A stretch of 64,000 nt of DNA from Clostridium sp. 'White wine YQ' (GCF_028728205.1 NZ_JAQYUU010000003.1:1-64000), one strand, 5' to 3'; positions 47,809 to 58,575 are shown, counted from the first letter of the stretch. Made by a program: numbers and translations. Notes: generated by a model not told the origin, from the sequence alone.

Positions 47809-48171
47809 TATTTTACTTCCACAATGTGGGCAGTATTCAAATTCTTCATTCACTTCCCTATGACAATTACTACAGTATACTTTAACATCTCCCCTACGCA
47901 ATACCTTCAAATCCCAGTAAGTTATTTCTTCAATACTCTCTTCTACAGCCTTACCTTTTTCCTTAGATATTTCATAGACAGTATTACAATCTCTGCATAC
48001 TAGGTAGTATCTTACTCCCCATTTAATTAGTGGAATAAAAAAGAAGTGAAACATATTAAATTGTTTATATAATATTAGCTCACCAGTCCTACATTCTTTA
48101 CATGATGCTGATGCTATCCTTTTAATTTCTTTTTGTTTTGTTTCAATACCAAAAATACCTATAAAAAACAT
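47806..48171 (-). CDS. Zinc-ribbon protein of unknown function
   Basis: 121 aa. Three Cys pairs: CKECRTGE (about 24-27), YLVCRDCN (about 59-62) and YCSNC...YCPHCGSKI at the C-terminus, forming at least one zinc ribbon. The stretch FNMFHFFFIPLIKWGVRYYLV is hydrophobic but interrupted. ATG with AAGGAGG. It lies 26 nt downstream of the Xaa-Pro peptidase gene, possibly cotranscribed. Function is not recognised. Confidence 0.7.
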   Translation of the reverse strand: MFFIGIFGIETKQKEIKRIASASCKECRTGELILYKQFNMFHFFFIPLIKWGVRYYLVCRDCNTVYEISKEKGKAVEESIEEITYWDLKVLRRGDVKVYCSNCHREVNEEFEYCPHCGSKI

Positions 48172-48197
48172 TCTTTTATCCTCCTTAACAAAGTATG

Positions 48198-49271
48198 TTA
48201 AAGAACTACAATATCCTTTGTTACTTTATTTAATACCTCTACTCCAGAATCTGTTACTAGAACTAAATCCTCTATTCTTACTCCTACATCTCCAGATAGA
48301 TATATCCCTGGTTCTACTGAGAAGATCATTCCTGGTACTAACTTATCTTCATTAACAGCACTTACATTACCATAATCATGTACTTCTATTCCAATAGAAT
48401 GTCCAGTTCTATGAGTAAAATACTTTCCATACCCAGCTACCTCTATATGATTTCTAGCCGCGTTATCAACATCACAAAATCTTCTGCCTGGTTTAACAGC
48501 TTCCTCTCCCTTTAAATTTGCTTCCTTTACAATATTATATACTTCTATTGCTTTACTTGAAGGTTCACCATAAAACACTGTTCTTGTCATATCTGAACAA
48601 TAGTGGTTGTATAAACATCCAATATCTATAACCACCCCTTCTCCTTTTTTAAGTAGTGATTTGTCTGGTTCATGGTGTGGATCTGCCCCATTAGCTCCAT
48701 AAGCTATTATAGGTGCAAAGGAATACCCTTCCGCTCCTTCTTTATCGTATAATTCTCCTAATAATGCTCCCATTTCTTTTTCAGTCTTTACTTCCCCTAT
48801 GCTTCTCCAAATTTCTCTCATGGCTCTATCATTTATATCACTAGCTTTTTTCATAAGTTCTATTTCTTCATTGTCTTTTATTGCTCTAGCCTTATCAATT
48901 ATTGGAGATCCATTTACAAATGCTTTTCCTGCTCCTAGTTCCATTAATCTTATTAAAAAATGAGCTGGCCAATTCTTATCTATTCCAAGTGATTTTTCTT
49001 TATCAATAAATTTACTTAAAATAAGTATTGGATCTTCAGTATCCTTATACCATAAAACTTCCACACCCAAATCTTCTACAATTGGGAATAACTCATTAAC
49101 CACTAGCTTAGGTTCATTCTTAGTTGATAAATAAAGAGCTATCATACGCTCTCCAACTTCAAACCATTTACCTGTTAAATAAAAAATAGCAGCTGAGGAT
49201 GTAACTATCATTTGTTCTAAGCTTTCTGCTTCCATATCCCTTAATATTTTTTTAACTCTGTCTACTTTCAT
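48198..49271 (-). CDS. M24B-family Xaa-Pro aminopeptidase/dipeptidase
   Basis: The ATG at 49271 (AGGAG 8 nt upstream) gives 357 aa; the ORF start at 49310 has no ribosome site. A creatinase-like N-domain (about 1-125) precedes the pita-bread domain with metal ligands in [18 protein letters not shown] (two Asp), [13 protein letters not shown] (His), SVEPGIYL (Glu) and VRIEDLV (Glu). It cleaves N-terminal residues before proline. Whether amino- or dipeptidase cannot be told. Confidence 0.92.
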   Translation of the reverse strand: MKVDRVKKILRDMEAESLEQMIVTSSAAIFYLTGKWFEVGERMIALYLSTKNEPKLVVNELFPIVEDLGVEVLWYKDTEDPILILSKFIDKEKSLGIDKNWPAHFLIRLMELGAGKAFVNGSPIIDKARAIKDNEEIELMKKASDINDRAMREIWRSIGEVKTEKEMGALLGELYDKEGAEGYSFAPIIAYGANGADPHHEPDKSLLKKGEGVVIDIGCLYNHYCSDMTRTVFYGEPSSKAIEVYNIVKEANLKGEEAVKPGRRFCDVDNAARNHIEVAGYGKYFTHRTGHSIGIEVHDYGNVSAVNEDKLVPGMIFSVEPGIYLSGDVGVRIEDLVLVTDSGVEVLNKVTKDIVVL

Positions 49272-49436
49272 TTCCTTCACTCCTACTAAATATAAATTCT
49301 TACATAACATTATTATATCATTCTTATTTAACCAAAATGTAACTGATTTATCATATTATATAGTATTTACAATATTTAAAATTGAAAAGCATTGTAGTAA
49401 TATATTAAATATAAAAATAATAATGGAGGAAATACT

Positions 49437-50135
49437 ATGAGAATAGCTGCAATATCAGATGTACATGGCAATATATATGCATTAATGAGTGTCCTAGAAG
49501 ATATAGATAGTGAAAATATTGATTTTATTATGTGCTTAGGAGATCTAGTAGGTTATGGTCCTCATCCAAATGAAGTTATTGCCTTAATTAGGAGAAAGAG
49601 AATTCCTTGCTTAAAGGGCAATTACGATGCTTCTGTAGTTGATAATGATTTTACTTACATTAGAGATACTTCTATAAATTCCTTTGTACTTCCATGGACC
49701 GTTAATGAGTTAAGGGCCTCAAATAAAGAATTTTTAAATAATCTTCCAAGTTCCATGACACTAGAATTTGAAGGTAAAAAAATAACTTTTGTTCATGGAA
49801 GTCCAAGAAGGATAAACGAATATTTATTACAAGACTCGGAGGAAACAGCTGAAGTTATGAAGGAGTTCCAAGGCAACATCTTGGTAGCTGCCCACACTCA
49901 TTTACCTGGATATAAGGAATTCAATGATAAGTTATTTATAAATGATGGATCAGTTGGTAAACCTATGCTTGGTAGACCTAATGCTACTTATGCAATAATT
50001 GATATACAAGGAGATTCAAAGCCTAAGGTTAATTTCAAAGAGGTTCCTTATGAATATAAAAGAATTATGAAGGATATGCAGCTGCTTGATTTTCCAACTA
50101 GACTTATAGATGGTTACGAAAGCGGTACCGAATAA
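49437..50135 (+). CDS. Calcineurin-like metallophosphoesterase (YfcE/MJ0936-type)
   Basis: 232 aa with the five metal motifs in order: AAISDVHGN, CLGDLVGYG, LKGNYDASV, VHGSPRR and AAHTHLPG. ATG preceded by GGAGG. A cytoplasmic phosphodiesterase or phosphatase with unknown substrate. Single gene; no clear terminator before asnS. Confidence 0.9.
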   Translation: MRIAAISDVHGNIYALMSVLEDIDSENIDFIMCLGDLVGYGPHPNEVIALIRRKRIPCLKGNYDASVVDNDFTYIRDTSINSFVLPWTVNELRASNKEFLNNLPSSMTLEFEGKKITFVHGSPRRINEYLLQDSEETAEVMKEFQGNILVAAHTHLPGYKEFNDKLFINDGSVGKPMLGRPNATYAIIDIQGDSKPKVNFKEVPYEYKRIMKDMQLLDFPTRLIDGYESGTE

Positions 50136-50291
50136 GTCTGGCGGCTTCTTGCAAATACTGGCTTTTTGTTGTAAAATCTCATTATGACTTATATGCAATT
50201 ATTAGTAATATAACTTTTAGCTGTGTATATAACGGTTTTAGAATAAATTATAACTTTCGGACTACATTTAAAAAGTTTAAGGAGGATATCT

Positions 50292-51689
50292 ATGAGTAAC
50301 AACATTTTAGTAAAGTCTCTTTATAGAGAACAAAAAGATTTTGCTAACAAAGAGATTAAAATTAGTGGATGGATTAGGACTTTAAGAGCTTCTAATGCCT
50401 TTGGATTTATTGAATTAAATGACGGTTCTTTCTTTAAGAACGTACAAATAGTTTTAGATGCTAATAAATTAGAAAACTTTAAAGATATTTCTAAGTTACC
50501 TATCAGTTCATCAATATCTGTTATAGGTACTTTAGTTGAAACACCTGATGCAAAACAACCTTTTGAAATTCAAGCAGATCAAATTATAGTTGAAGGAATG
50601 TCTTCCTCTGACTACCCTCTTCAAAAGAAGAGACATACTTTTGAGTATTTAAGAACAATTGCTCACTTAAGACCAAGAAGTAATGCATTTTCTGCAGTTT
50701 TTAGAGTTCGTTCTGTTGCAGCATATGCTATACACAAGTTCTTCCAAGAAAGAGGATTTGTATATACACATACTCCAATTTTAACTGGATCTGATGCTGA
50801 AGGTGCTGGAGAAATGTTTAGAGTTACTACTTTAGACCTTAATAACATTCCTAAAACTGAAGAAGGTAAGATAGACTATTCAGAGGATTTCTTTGGTAAA
50901 GAAACAAATCTTACTGTTTCAGGACAATTAAACGGAGAATCTTTTGCATTAGCATTTAGAAACATTTATACTTTCGGACCTACTTTTAGAGCTGAAAATT
51001 CTAATACTGCTAGACATGCAGCAGAATTCTGGATGATAGAACCTGAAATATCTTTTGCTGATCTTAAAGATGATATGGAACTAGCAGAAGACATGTTAAA
51101 GTTTGTTATTAACTATGTTATGGAAGAATGTCCTGAAGAATTAGAATTCTTTAATCAATTTATAGATAAAGGTCTTTTAGAAAGACTTAACCATGTTGTA
51201 ACTTCTGACTTTGGTAAAGTTACTTATACTGAAGCAGTTGAACTTCTTCAAAAATCAGACAAGAAATTTGAGTACCCAGTAGAATGGGGAATAGATCTTC
51301 AAACTGAACATGAACGATATTTAACTGAAGAAATATTTAAGAGACCTGTATTTGTAACTGATTATCCAAAAGATATCAAAGCTTTCTATATGAGACTTAA
51401 TGAAGATGGAAAAACTGTTGCTGCAATGGACTGTTTAGTTCCTGGAATAGGCGAAATCATCGGTGGTTCTCAAAGAGAAGAAAGACTTGATGTGTTAAAG
51501 AAAAAGATGGCTGAATTAAACTTAAATGAAGAAGATTACTGGTGGTACCTAGAATTAAGAAAATATGGTGAAACACCTCACTCTGGATTTGGTTTAGGTT
51601 TTGAAAGATTAATTATGTATATAACTGGAATGACAAACATAAGAGACGTTATACCATTCCCAAGAACTACAGGTCAATCAGACTTTTAA
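50292..51689 (+). CDS. asnS: Asparaginyl-tRNA synthetase
   Basis: Charges tRNA-Asn (a gene for which is at 4860-4934). 465 aa, class IIb: N-terminal OB-fold ([20 protein letters not shown]), motif 2 [15 protein letters not shown], and motif 3 [26 protein letters not shown] is characteristic of AsnRS as opposed to AspRS. Good GGAGG ribosome site. No T-box is seen in the 156-nt upstream gap. Confidence 0.96.
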   Translation: MSNNILVKSLYREQKDFANKEIKISGWIRTLRASNAFGFIELNDGSFFKNVQIVLDANKLENFKDISKLPISSSISVIGTLVETPDAKQPFEIQADQIIVEGMSSSDYPLQKKRHTFEYLRTIAHLRPRSNAFSAVFRVRSVAAYAIHKFFQERGFVYTHTPILTGSDAEGAGEMFRVTTLDLNNIPKTEEGKIDYSEDFFGKETNLTVSGQLNGESFALAFRNIYTFGPTFRAENSNTARHAAEFWMIEPEISFADLKDDMELAEDMLKFVINYVMEECPEELEFFNQFIDKGLLERLNHVVTSDFGKVTYTEAVELLQKSDKKFEYPVEWGIDLQTEHERYLTEEIFKRPVFVTDYPKDIKAFYMRLNEDGKTVAAMDCLVPGIGEIIGGSQREERLDVLKKKMAELNLNEEDYWWYLELRKYGETPHSGFGLGFERLIMYITGMTNIRDVIPFPRTTGQSDF

Positions 51690-51690
51690 T

Positions 51691-51724
51691 AAAAAACTCC
51701 AGTAGCTAAGCTACTGGAGTTTTT
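51691..51724. terminator. Convergent terminator, asnS / corA
   Basis: AAAACTCCAGTAG/CTACTGGAGTTTT with a 5-nt loop, U-rich on both strands. Confidence 0.88.
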
Positions 51725-51748
51725 ATGTTTTATATTTTATATACACAA

Positions 51749-52693
51749 TTAAAACATATCTTTTTTCTTTAATATTAAAGCAGCTACAACACATAGGAAA
51801 ACTATAAATCCAACTACAGATATAAGACCTACTGGGCTTTCTGAAAATGGATTTCCTCCAACATTCATTCCAAATATTCCTGAAATCATATTAGGAATAG
51901 ACATAACTATAGTTACTGCAGCTAATACCTTCATTACAATATTTAAGTTATTTGCAATTACTGATGCGAAGGCATCCATTGTGCCTGCTAGTATATCACT
52001 ATATATTCCTGCCATCTCTATAGCTTGCTTATTTTCTATAATAACGTCTTCTAATACATCATTATCCTCAGGGTACTTCTGCATTATTGACATCTTCATC
52101 ATTTTTTCTAAGGTTATTTCATTTGATTTAAGTGAAGTTGAGAAATATACCAAAGATTTTTCTAGTGATAACATTTGAATCAATTCTTTATTCTTCATTG
52201 ATTTATGAAGTTTCTTCTCTATCATTAAACTCTTCTTATCTATTTGTCTTAAGTATAGAAGATAGTATGTTGCTATTTTACTTAATATCTGTAGTATAAA
52301 TCTTGATCTTTTAAATGTATAAAAACCTCTTATTACACCTTTAGCGAAATCTGTTAATATTTTTGAATTCTTTAAACATACTGTTATGATTTCTTTTTCA
52401 GTATGTATTATTGCTAAAGGATAGGTATCATAAGTTAATGAGTTGTCCTCCATTTCAGTAAATGGAATATCCACTATAACCAAAATATTATTATCTATAA
52501 TATCAATTCTTGAAGTTTCTTCATCATCTAAAGGAGCCTTTAAAAATTCAAGAGGTACCCCAGTCTTCTTTGCTAGTAATATTATTTCTTGCTCTGTAGG
52601 GGCCACAACATTTACCCAACATCCAGCTTCAATATTTTCTATAGTCTTCAATGTAAGATCTGTTTCACTTGTAGTCTTATAAATATTTATCAT
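51749..52693 (-). CDS. CorA-family divalent cation transporter
   Basis: 314 aa. A large cytoplasmic N-domain (beta-rich, then long helices about 120-245) precedes two C-terminal membrane segments around the signature GMN (SGIFGMNVGG). Uptake of Mg2+ (or Co/Ni) is the family role. Ribosome site AGGAGG. Single gene between asnS and pepA. Confidence 0.92.
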   Translation of the reverse strand: MINIYKTTSETDLTLKTIENIEAGCWVNVVAPTEQEIILLAKKTGVPLEFLKAPLDDEETSRIDIIDNNILVIVDIPFTEMEDNSLTYDTYPLAIIHTEKEIITVCLKNSKILTDFAKGVIRGFYTFKRSRFILQILSKIATYYLLYLRQIDKKSLMIEKKLHKSMKNKELIQMLSLEKSLVYFSTSLKSNEITLEKMMKMSIMQKYPEDNDVLEDVIIENKQAIEMAGIYSDILAGTMDAFASVIANNLNIVMKVLAAVTIVMSIPNMISGIFGMNVGGNPFSESPVGLISVVGFIVFLCVVAALILKKKDMF

Positions 52694-52771
52694 ATTATTA
52701 CCTCCTTCTTAGCATCCCTTAACTATTATATCAGCAAACAAAAATAAATAACAGTAATTAAATATATGCAA

Positions 52772-52810
52772 AAAATTAAAGGACTTGGTATTCCAAATCC
52801 TTTTAATTTT
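52772..52810 (-). terminator. pepA terminator
   Basis: AAAATTAAAGGA-C-TTGG pairs with CCAA-A-TCCTTTTAATTTT (4-nt loop). U-rich 3' side on the minus strand. Confidence 0.75.
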
Positions 52811-52813
52811 ATA

Positions 52814-54289
52814 TTATTTAGCTCTTCTCTTTAAAAGTTCATATAAAGTTCTTAAAGGTTCTCCAGTTCCACCCTTTTGTGAATAATCTCTAGCTGAATC
52901 ATTCCAAGCAGTTCCTGCTATATCCAAATGCATCCATGGCTTATCTTCCACAAACTCTCCAATAAATAAACCAGCAGTTATTGTTCCAGCATATCTTCCA
53001 CCAGTATTTTTTAAATCTGCTATATCTGATTTAATTAACTTCTTATATTCTGGGAAGCTTGGAAGCTGCCATACTCTTTCCCCAGAGTATTCTGATGCTG
53101 CACTAAGTTCTCCATAGAACTCATTATTATTTGTTATTACTGCTGTTGTTGTAGTTCCTAAAGCAACTAAAGCTGCACCTGTTAATGTGGCAACATCAAT
53201 TACTTCATTAACTCCTTCTTTTCTAATTATGTATGTAACTGCATCTGCAAGAGTAAGTCTTCCTTCTGCATCTGTATTTATAACCTCAATCTTCTTACCT
53301 GCCATAGAGCCTATAATATCTCCTGGCTTATATGCATCACCTGATATCATGTTTTCACAAGCTGCTACAACTGCTATTACATTAGTCTTTAACTTTCTTC
53401 TAGCTATAGACATCATTGTTCCAATTACTGCAGCTGCTCCTCCCATGTCAGACTTCATAGTTTCCATTCCACTACTTGGCTTTAGTGAATATCCACCTGA
53501 GTCATATGTAAGTCCTTTTCCAACTAAACCTAAAACTTTATCCTTATTATTATCATCACCGTAATATCTCATTACAATTAACTTAGGACTGTTTTTAGAT
53601 CCTCTTGCAACAGTTAGAAATGCTTCCATTCCTAAAGCTTTAATTTCTTCATCATCTTTTACTTCTACTTCAAAACCATATGTATCTCCTAAGTCTTTAG
53701 CCTTTTCAGCTAAAGTTCTTGGGTATAGAGCATTTGCAGGTTCATTAACTAAATCTCTAGCAACTTCTGCTGCTTCAACTAAAACTTGCCCCTCTTCTAT
53801 TGCCTCATTGATATTACTAGTCTCTTCATCACTAATATCTCTTCCTGCTAAGGAGAAACTTAATTCAATTGTTTCATTCTTACTTTTATATTTCTCAAAG
53901 CTATATGCTCCTAGTCCTAGTCCTTCTACAATTGCTTTTGAGGTTTCATAATAGCTTAGTTTTGAGTTTTCCGGAATCTTAATAAATATCCTTTTATCCT
54001 TTAACTCTTTTGCCTTTCTTACAGCTTTTGATAAAGCTACTCTAATGGCTTCATTTGACAGTTCTTCTTCTTTACCAAGACCTGTGATTATTGCATCTTG
54101 AAGGTTTCCGCCTAAATCTCTTATAAAGCTTATTACTTCCCCTTTAGCTCCTTTAAACTGTCCCTTAGCTTTTATTAAATCTAAGAACCTATTAGTTTCT
54201 TCATTGGGCACTTCAACCTTTCCTTCAAATAAAGGTATTATAACTGCATCAGCCTCAGAACAAGGAAACTTTTTATAGTTTATGTCCAT
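52814..54289 (-). CDS. pepA: Leucyl aminopeptidase (M17)
   Basis: 491 aa from the ATG at 54289 (GAGGTG 6 nt upstream); the GTG at 54298 is part of the ribosome site. The C-terminal M17 catalytic domain has the Lys/Asp metal motif [16 protein letters not shown], the region MKSDMGGAA and the signature [14 protein letters not shown] hexameric two-zinc enzyme releasing N-terminal amino acids. Single gene. Confidence 0.95.
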   Translation of the reverse strand: MDINYKKFPCSEADAVIIPLFEGKVEVPNEETNRFLDLIKAKGQFKGAKGEVISFIRDLGGNLQDAIITGLGKEEELSNEAIRVALSKAVRKAKELKDKRIFIKIPENSKLSYYETSKAIVEGLGLGAYSFEKYKSKNETIELSFSLAGRDISDEETSNINEAIEEGQVLVEAAEVARDLVNEPANALYPRTLAEKAKDLGDTYGFEVEVKDDEEIKALGMEAFLTVARGSKNSPKLIVMRYYGDDNNKDKVLGLVGKGLTYDSGGYSLKPSSGMETMKSDMGGAAAVIGTMMSIARRKLKTNVIAVVAACENMISGDAYKPGDIIGSMAGKKIEVINTDAEGRLTLADAVTYIIRKEGVNEVIDVATLTGAALVALGTTTTAVITNNNEFYGELSAASEYSGERVWQLPSFPEYKKLIKSDIADLKNTGGRYAGTITAGLFIGEFVEDKPWMHLDIAGTAWNDSARDYSQKGGTGEPLRTLYELLKRRAK

Positions 54290-54448
54290 ATTTATCACCT
54301 CTTAATAGTTACTATCAATTAATAATTTAAATATACCATAATCTTCATAAATATACTATTGTTATTGGCACATAATAAAAATTAGAAAGTATCTCTCATT
54401 TAATGGTATAATAAACTTAAATATCTACCTTTGTAGGAGCATAAATTT

Positions 54449-55336
54449 ATGAAGAAATTGATTAATCGTTTTATTAAAATAATAGTAACTTCATTATTAC
54501 TACTTATAGGTTTTTCTTATCTTACGAATTTATTCATTTCTATTTCGTATAAAGATAAATTTAAAGATAATAAGTTTCTAGAATTAAATAATTATAAAAT
54601 TAGGTATACGGATGCGGGAAGTGGCGCACCTATAATCCTTGTTCATGACTTTTTAGGAAGTTCTAATGATTTTTATTCAATTAAAGATGAACTTGCAAAA
54701 AATCATAGAGTGATTACTATAGATTTACCTGGCTTTGGTCTTTCCTCAAAAGATTCAAAACAAGAATATACATATACTTCATTTAGTGAAGCCATAATTA
54801 ATTTAGCTAATGCATTATCAATTAGTAAATTTTCAGTACTAGGACATGGAATGGGAGGGGCTGTTGCAATAAACCTATCTCTAACTCATTCAGATAGAAT
54901 TAATTCCTTGATTTTAGTAAATCCCACAATACAAGCTGGTAAAAAACAAGTACCTATACCTTCAGTAATTAAGAAGGAAGCATACATAAACTATTATGTT
55001 CAAGGAGCAAGCTTTTCTAAGAAATTTATTAAAAACAGCAACATGGATATGGATTACTTTAGAGAAGACTACTATTTTAATAGGACTATTCCCGCTCAAA
55101 CCCTTAGTAAACTAATTACTACTAAGAATACAGGAATTCCTATGGATAAAATAAAAACCCTACCTAATAAGACTTTACTCTTATTTAGTTCAAATGATAA
55201 CTCCGTCCCAGCTTCACTAGGTATGGACTTAAATAGTATTATTGCTAATAGTAAGCTAGTTGTCTTTAATAATTGTGGTCATTATCCATTTATTGAAGCA
55301 AAGGATTTGTTTTTAAAAGAAGTTAATAATTTTTAA
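54449..55336 (+). CDS. Membrane-anchored alpha/beta-hydrolase-fold protein lacking the nucleophile
   Basis: 295 aa: N-terminal membrane segment (about 8-30), then an alpha/beta-hydrolase fold (IILVHDFLGSSNDFYSI; VITIDLPGFGLSS). The nucleophile elbow reads LGHGMGG, so the expected Ser of GHSMGG is Gly134 (codon GGA). The acid (FSSNDNSVPA) and His (NNCGHYPF) regions are kept. Either the protein is non-catalytic or it uses another residue. The reading frame is clean. Single gene between pepA and an unknown protein. Confidence 0.8.
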   Translation: MKKLINRFIKIIVTSLLLLIGFSYLTNLFISISYKDKFKDNKFLELNNYKIRYTDAGSGAPIILVHDFLGSSNDFYSIKDELAKNHRVITIDLPGFGLSSKDSKQEYTYTSFSEAIINLANALSISKFSVLGHGMGGAVAINLSLTHSDRINSLILVNPTIQAGKKQVPIPSVIKKEAYINYYVQGASFSKKFIKNSNMDMDYFREDYYFNRTIPAQTLSKLITTKNTGIPMDKIKTLPNKTLLLFSSNDNSVPASLGMDLNSIIANSKLVVFNNCGHYPFIEAKDLFLKEVNNF

Positions 55337-55340
55337 GATA

Positions 55341-55384
55341 AAAAGAAGCTCAATAAGTCTATATCACTTATTGAGCTTCTTTCT
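55341..55384. terminator. Convergent terminator
   Basis: A perfect 17-bp stem (55342-55358 with 55366-55382) and 7-nt loop between the hydrolase-like gene and the minus-strand unknown gene. Confidence 0.88.
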
Positions 55385-55416
55385 TAATTTAAATTATGGC
55401 TTAAACGGAATTTCTA

Positions 55417-56013
55417 TTATTCATCAGGGGTCCAATTATCATCATACTTTTTGTTTGTAGATTTCTTAGTGTATTCAAAAGTATTATAATTAAGATTATC
55501 TCCTTCCCAAATAACTTCTGAAATTATAAATAGCATTATCATTAGTTCTCTTGAAACATTGCTATTAAACATTACTCTATAAAAGAAACTATCAAAATAT
55601 TTGTTAATTTTAGTTCTTTGTGTTTTTCCAATCTGTTTTTTACTATTATAGATATACTTAACGTTAATGTTTGGACTTGCTAACTTATACTCTTCTTTAT
55701 TAAATGTACAATAAATATAAGAATATTTATTTTTCACCTTACCTACATTTTCATTATCTTTATAGTATATAAACGGACACGAACTAAAACTAAAAAGGTT
55801 AATTATTGGCATACATTCCATTATAAAATTTAGTATATTTTCTTGTTTTGCATAACATATTTCCTTACCATCTGCTCCATATAAAGTAACTTTCTTAGGC
55901 CAAAGAAGATTAGTAGTATTTACTACTCCTTTATAAATCAAGATTTCATTCTCATATACATTATATATGCAATTAGCCATGCCTACTGGTTTTGGTTTAA
56001 TTATTAATTCCAT
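55417..56013 (-). CDS. Unknown protein, possibly tubby/LURP-like fold
   Basis: 198 aa, not recognised with certainty. Many short beta-strands (LLWPKKVTLYGADGKEICYA, then YIYCTFNKEEYKLA), and a hydrophobic helix near the C-terminus (LMIMLFIISEVIWEG). The pattern of an extended beta sheet around a C-terminal hydrophobic helix recalls tubby C-terminal/LURP-one-like proteins of Firmicutes; this is a guess. The ribosome site is weak (TGGGG). It ends a probable nrdG-unknown unit, 23 nt after nrdG. Confidence 0.5.
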   Translation of the reverse strand: MELIIKPKPVGMANCIYNVYENEILIYKGVVNTTNLLWPKKVTLYGADGKEICYAKQENILNFIMECMPIINLFSFSSCPFIYYKDNENVGKVKNKYSYIYCTFNKEEYKLASPNINVKYIYNSKKQIGKTQRTKINKYFDSFFYRVMFNSNVSRELMIMLFIISEVIWEGDNLNYNTFEYTKKSTNKKYDDNWTPDE

Positions 56014-56036
56014 CTACAAACCCCATTTTCTTTTAT

Positions 56037-56546
56037 CTAAATCTCAACCAAAATAACTTTTCCTTCTCTTAAACTCTCAGGCACATTGATAATCCTTTGA
56101 TTTGATGATCCTCTAAACCTAAGTCCATCTTCTTTTCTTTCTACTTCAAATCTTCCATCAACTAAGGCATCAATATTATTAATTAGTTCTTTCCAACCTT
56201 CTCTTTCCTCTAGATGGCTTAATATATATTCAAAGGTATATCCAGTATAGCTCCAAATATTTAATCCAAGTTTTTTAAATTCCTTAGCCATATAAGCGAA
56301 TTTATCAGCTTGTTCAAATGGGTCTCCACCTGAGAAAGTTATTCCCTTTATCATTGGATTTTCCTTAACATCTAGTATAAGTTCATCCATATCTCTAAGT
56401 TCTCCCCCATTAAAATCATGGGTGTCTGGGTTAAAACATTCTTTACAATTATGTATACATCCTTGGGAGAAGAAAACTCTTCTAATACCAGGGCCATTAA
56501 CTAAAGATTCATATGCTATTCCTGATAATCTAATATTTTTATCCAT
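56037..56546 (-). CDS. nrdG: Anaerobic ribonucleotide reductase activating protein
   Basis: Radical-SAM enzyme that installs the glycyl radical on NrdD. 169 aa, with the Cys motif CX3CX2C in FSQGCIHNCKECFNP, then TFSGGDPFEQADKFA (SAM-binding GGDP) and the expected N-terminal GIAYESLVNGPGIRRVF. Unusually it is about 5.5 kb from nrdD (62051), separated by the citrate cluster. ATG preceded by TTGGAG. Confidence 0.95.
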   Translation of the reverse strand: MDKNIRLSGIAYESLVNGPGIRRVFFSQGCIHNCKECFNPDTHDFNGGELRDMDELILDVKENPMIKGITFSGGDPFEQADKFAYMAKEFKKLGLNIWSYTGYTFEYILSHLEEREGWKELINNIDALVDGRFEVERKEDGLRFRGSSNQRIINVPESLREGKVILVEI

Positions 56547-56587
56547 GTGTTATTCACTCCAAACATTTATTATAATTTGATAATAAG

Positions 56588-56653
56588 AAGGGTGGTAAAA
56601 AACCTCATCCATGCATAATCTGGTGAGCATTCCTTCAATTTTTTACCACCCTT
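56588..56653 (-). promoter_or_regulatory. Hairpin between the small membrane gene and nrdG
   Basis: A perfect 15-bp stem AAGGGTGGTAAAAAA (56588-56602 with 56639-56653) encloses a 36-nt loop that holds a smaller CTCA/TGAG pair. No T-run follows on the minus strand, so it is not a classic terminator. It is 42 nt upstream of nrdG and could be an RNA element, an end-processing hairpin or a weak terminator. Confidence 0.5.
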
Positions 56654-56757
56654 TATTATTTAATCAAATTTCAACAACTTCTTAACTTTTGAATTAAATT
56701 GGGCAACTCCCAATACGTAATATATTATATCATTTTTAAAACCTAAATTAAATTTTC

Positions 56758-57222
56758 TTAAAGCTTTTGTTCTATATGTTTATCTAATTCAACCGTCTGA
56801 TTACTTTCCTTCTCAACACCATCTAGGGTGTATTTAAATCTTATATCTAGTACTTTATCTAATTCTATCTTTTGGGGAAAAATTCTTGAATCCCCAAGCT
56901 CATCCATACCAGGTTCATACTCCTGATTATGTTCAAATCCAAACATGGAACTTTTTATGAGTTTCCCATCCTGATATATTTCCATTGAGATATCACTCAC
57001 TTTTCCTTTTGATGAATTTCTTTTCTCAATTTTATAGTCTTTTGGTATATAGTATTTATCCTTAAACGTAACTAAAGTAAAATCTCTAACTATAAAGTCA
57101 TCATTTATTACATCAAAGTTATATTTAACTACTGTATAAGTTCTTAAATTAAAATACATGGTAATCACCACTATTATAAGCGTATATAATATAACTAGTA
57201 TAAATTTTGATTTCTTTCCCAT
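56758..57222 (-). CDS. Small single-pass membrane protein of unknown function
   Basis: 154 aa with one N-terminal membrane segment (about 6-24) and a soluble extracytoplasmic beta-rich part (FIVRDFTLVTFKDKYYIP, then VLDIRFKYTLDG). Acidic and Lys-rich. ATG with AAAGGGGAG. It has no recognised motif. It lies between nrdG and icd with gaps of 211 and 119 nt, so it is probably its own unit. Confidence 0.6.
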   Translation of the reverse strand: MGKKSKFILVILYTLIIVVITMYFNLRTYTVVKYNFDVINDDFIVRDFTLVTFKDKYYIPKDYKIEKRNSSKGKVSDISMEIYQDGKLIKSSMFGFEHNQEYEPGMDELGDSRIFPQKIELDKVLDIRFKYTLDGVEKESNQTVELDKHIEQKL

Positions 57223-57304
57223 AGCTACTCCCCTTTATTTTTCCATATATTACAATTCTATCACAGGTATTTTTATAGTGTCTATATTAGCTTAACTATT
57301 ATAG

Positions 57305-57334
57305 AAAAAGAACCTGGATTTCTCCAGGTTCTTT
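57305..57334 (-). terminator. icd terminator
   Basis: AAAGAACCTGGA/TCCAGGTTCTTT with a 4-nt loop. U-rich on the minus strand. Confidence 0.87.
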
Positions 57335-57341
57335 CTAAATC

Positions 57342-58550
57342 TTAAAGCGCTGCTTCAAGTCTAGTTCTTATTTCTTTTATAAAATCTTCAGTATTTACTA
57401 CTTTAATATCTTTTATTGATGAAAGACTTGCTAAATCCTTTGTCATTACACCTTCTTCTATTGTTTGAATAGATGCTTTCTCTAGCTTATCTGCAAAAGT
57501 TATAAGCTCAGGGATGTTATCTAATTCCCCTCTTTTTCTCAATGCACCTGTCCAAGCAAATAGGGTTGCCATAGAGTTAGTTGAAGTTTCTTTTCCTTTT
57601 AAGTGATTGTAGTAATGTCTTTGTACTGTTCCATGAGCTGCCTCATATTCATAGAAACCTTCTGGTGAAACAAGTACTGAAGTCATCATAGCTAGTGAAC
57701 CAAAAGCTGTAGCAACCATGTCACTCATTACATCTCCATCATAGTTCTTACATGCCCATATAAAGCCACCTTCTGATTTAACTACTCTTGCTACTGCATC
57801 ATCTATAAGTGTATAGAAGAATTCTATACCAGCCTCATCAAATTTAGTTTTATATTCCTCTTCAAATATATCTTCAAATATATCCTTAAAAGTATGATCG
57901 TATTTTTTAGATATTGTATCCTTTGATGCAAACCATAAATCTTCTTTTCTATCTAATGCAAAGTTAAAACATGCTCTTGCAAAGCTTTCTATAGATTTAT
58001 TAGTATTATGCATTCCTTGAAGAACTCCTGGTCCATCAAAAGTATGGATAACTTGCTTTTCTACTTCTCCATTTTCTGAAGTAAATACTAATTCAGCTGT
58101 ACCTTTGCCTTCAACCTTTATTTCAACATTTTTATAAACATCACCATAAGCATGTCTTGCTATAGTTATAGGCTTTTTCCAAGTTCTAACGAAAGGTTCA
58201 ATAGAATCTACTATTATAGGACTTCTGAATACTGTCCCATCTAATATAGCCCTAATAGTTCCATTTGGACTCTTCCACATTTCTTTTAAGTTATATTCCT
58301 TAACTCTTGCAGCATTTGGAGTTATAGTTGCGCATTTTACTCCAACACCATACTTTTTAATAGCCTCAGATGCTTCAGTTGTAACTTTGTCATCTGTTTC
58401 ATTTCTATATTCTAAGCCCAAATCATAATACTCTGTTTTTAAATCTATAAATGGAAGTAATAATTCATCTTTAATCATCTTCCATATTATTCTTGTCATT
58501 TCGTCTCCATCCATTTCAACCAATGGAGTTTTCATTGCTATTTTCACCAT
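57342..58550 (-). CDS. icd: NADP-type isocitrate dehydrogenase (eukaryote-like dimeric)
   Basis: Oxidatively decarboxylates isocitrate to 2-oxoglutarate. The ATG at 58550 with GGGGGA 8 nt upstream gives 402 aa. It belongs to the eukaryotic-mitochondrial-like subfamily: [35 protein letters not shown], and [18 protein letters not shown]. It begins 25 nt after the acn stop and is the third gene of the citrate-aconitase-icd cluster. Confidence 0.93.
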   Translation of the reverse strand: MVKIAMKTPLVEMDGDEMTRIIWKMIKDELLLPFIDLKTEYYDLGLEYRNETDDKVTTEASEAIKKYGVGVKCATITPNAARVKEYNLKEMWKSPNGTIRAILDGTVFRSPIIVDSIEPFVRTWKKPITIARHAYGDVYKNVEIKVEGKGTAELVFTSENGEVEKQVIHTFDGPGVLQGMHNTNKSIESFARACFNFALDRKEDLWFASKDTISKKYDHTFKDIFEDIFEEEYKTKFDEAGIEFFYTLIDDAVARVVKSEGGFIWACKNYDGDVMSDMVATAFGSLAMMTSVLVSPEGFYEYEAAHGTVQRHYYNHLKGKETSTNSMATLFAWTGALRKRGELDNIPELITFADKLEKASIQTIEEGVMTKDLASLSSIKDIKVVNTEDFIKEIRTRLEAAL

Positions 58551-58575
58551 TTGTATAGTCCCCCAATTCTTTGTA

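Noticed and set aside
53187..53564. Plus-strand 125-codon ORF opposite pepA
   Set aside because: Antisense shadow without a ribosome site.
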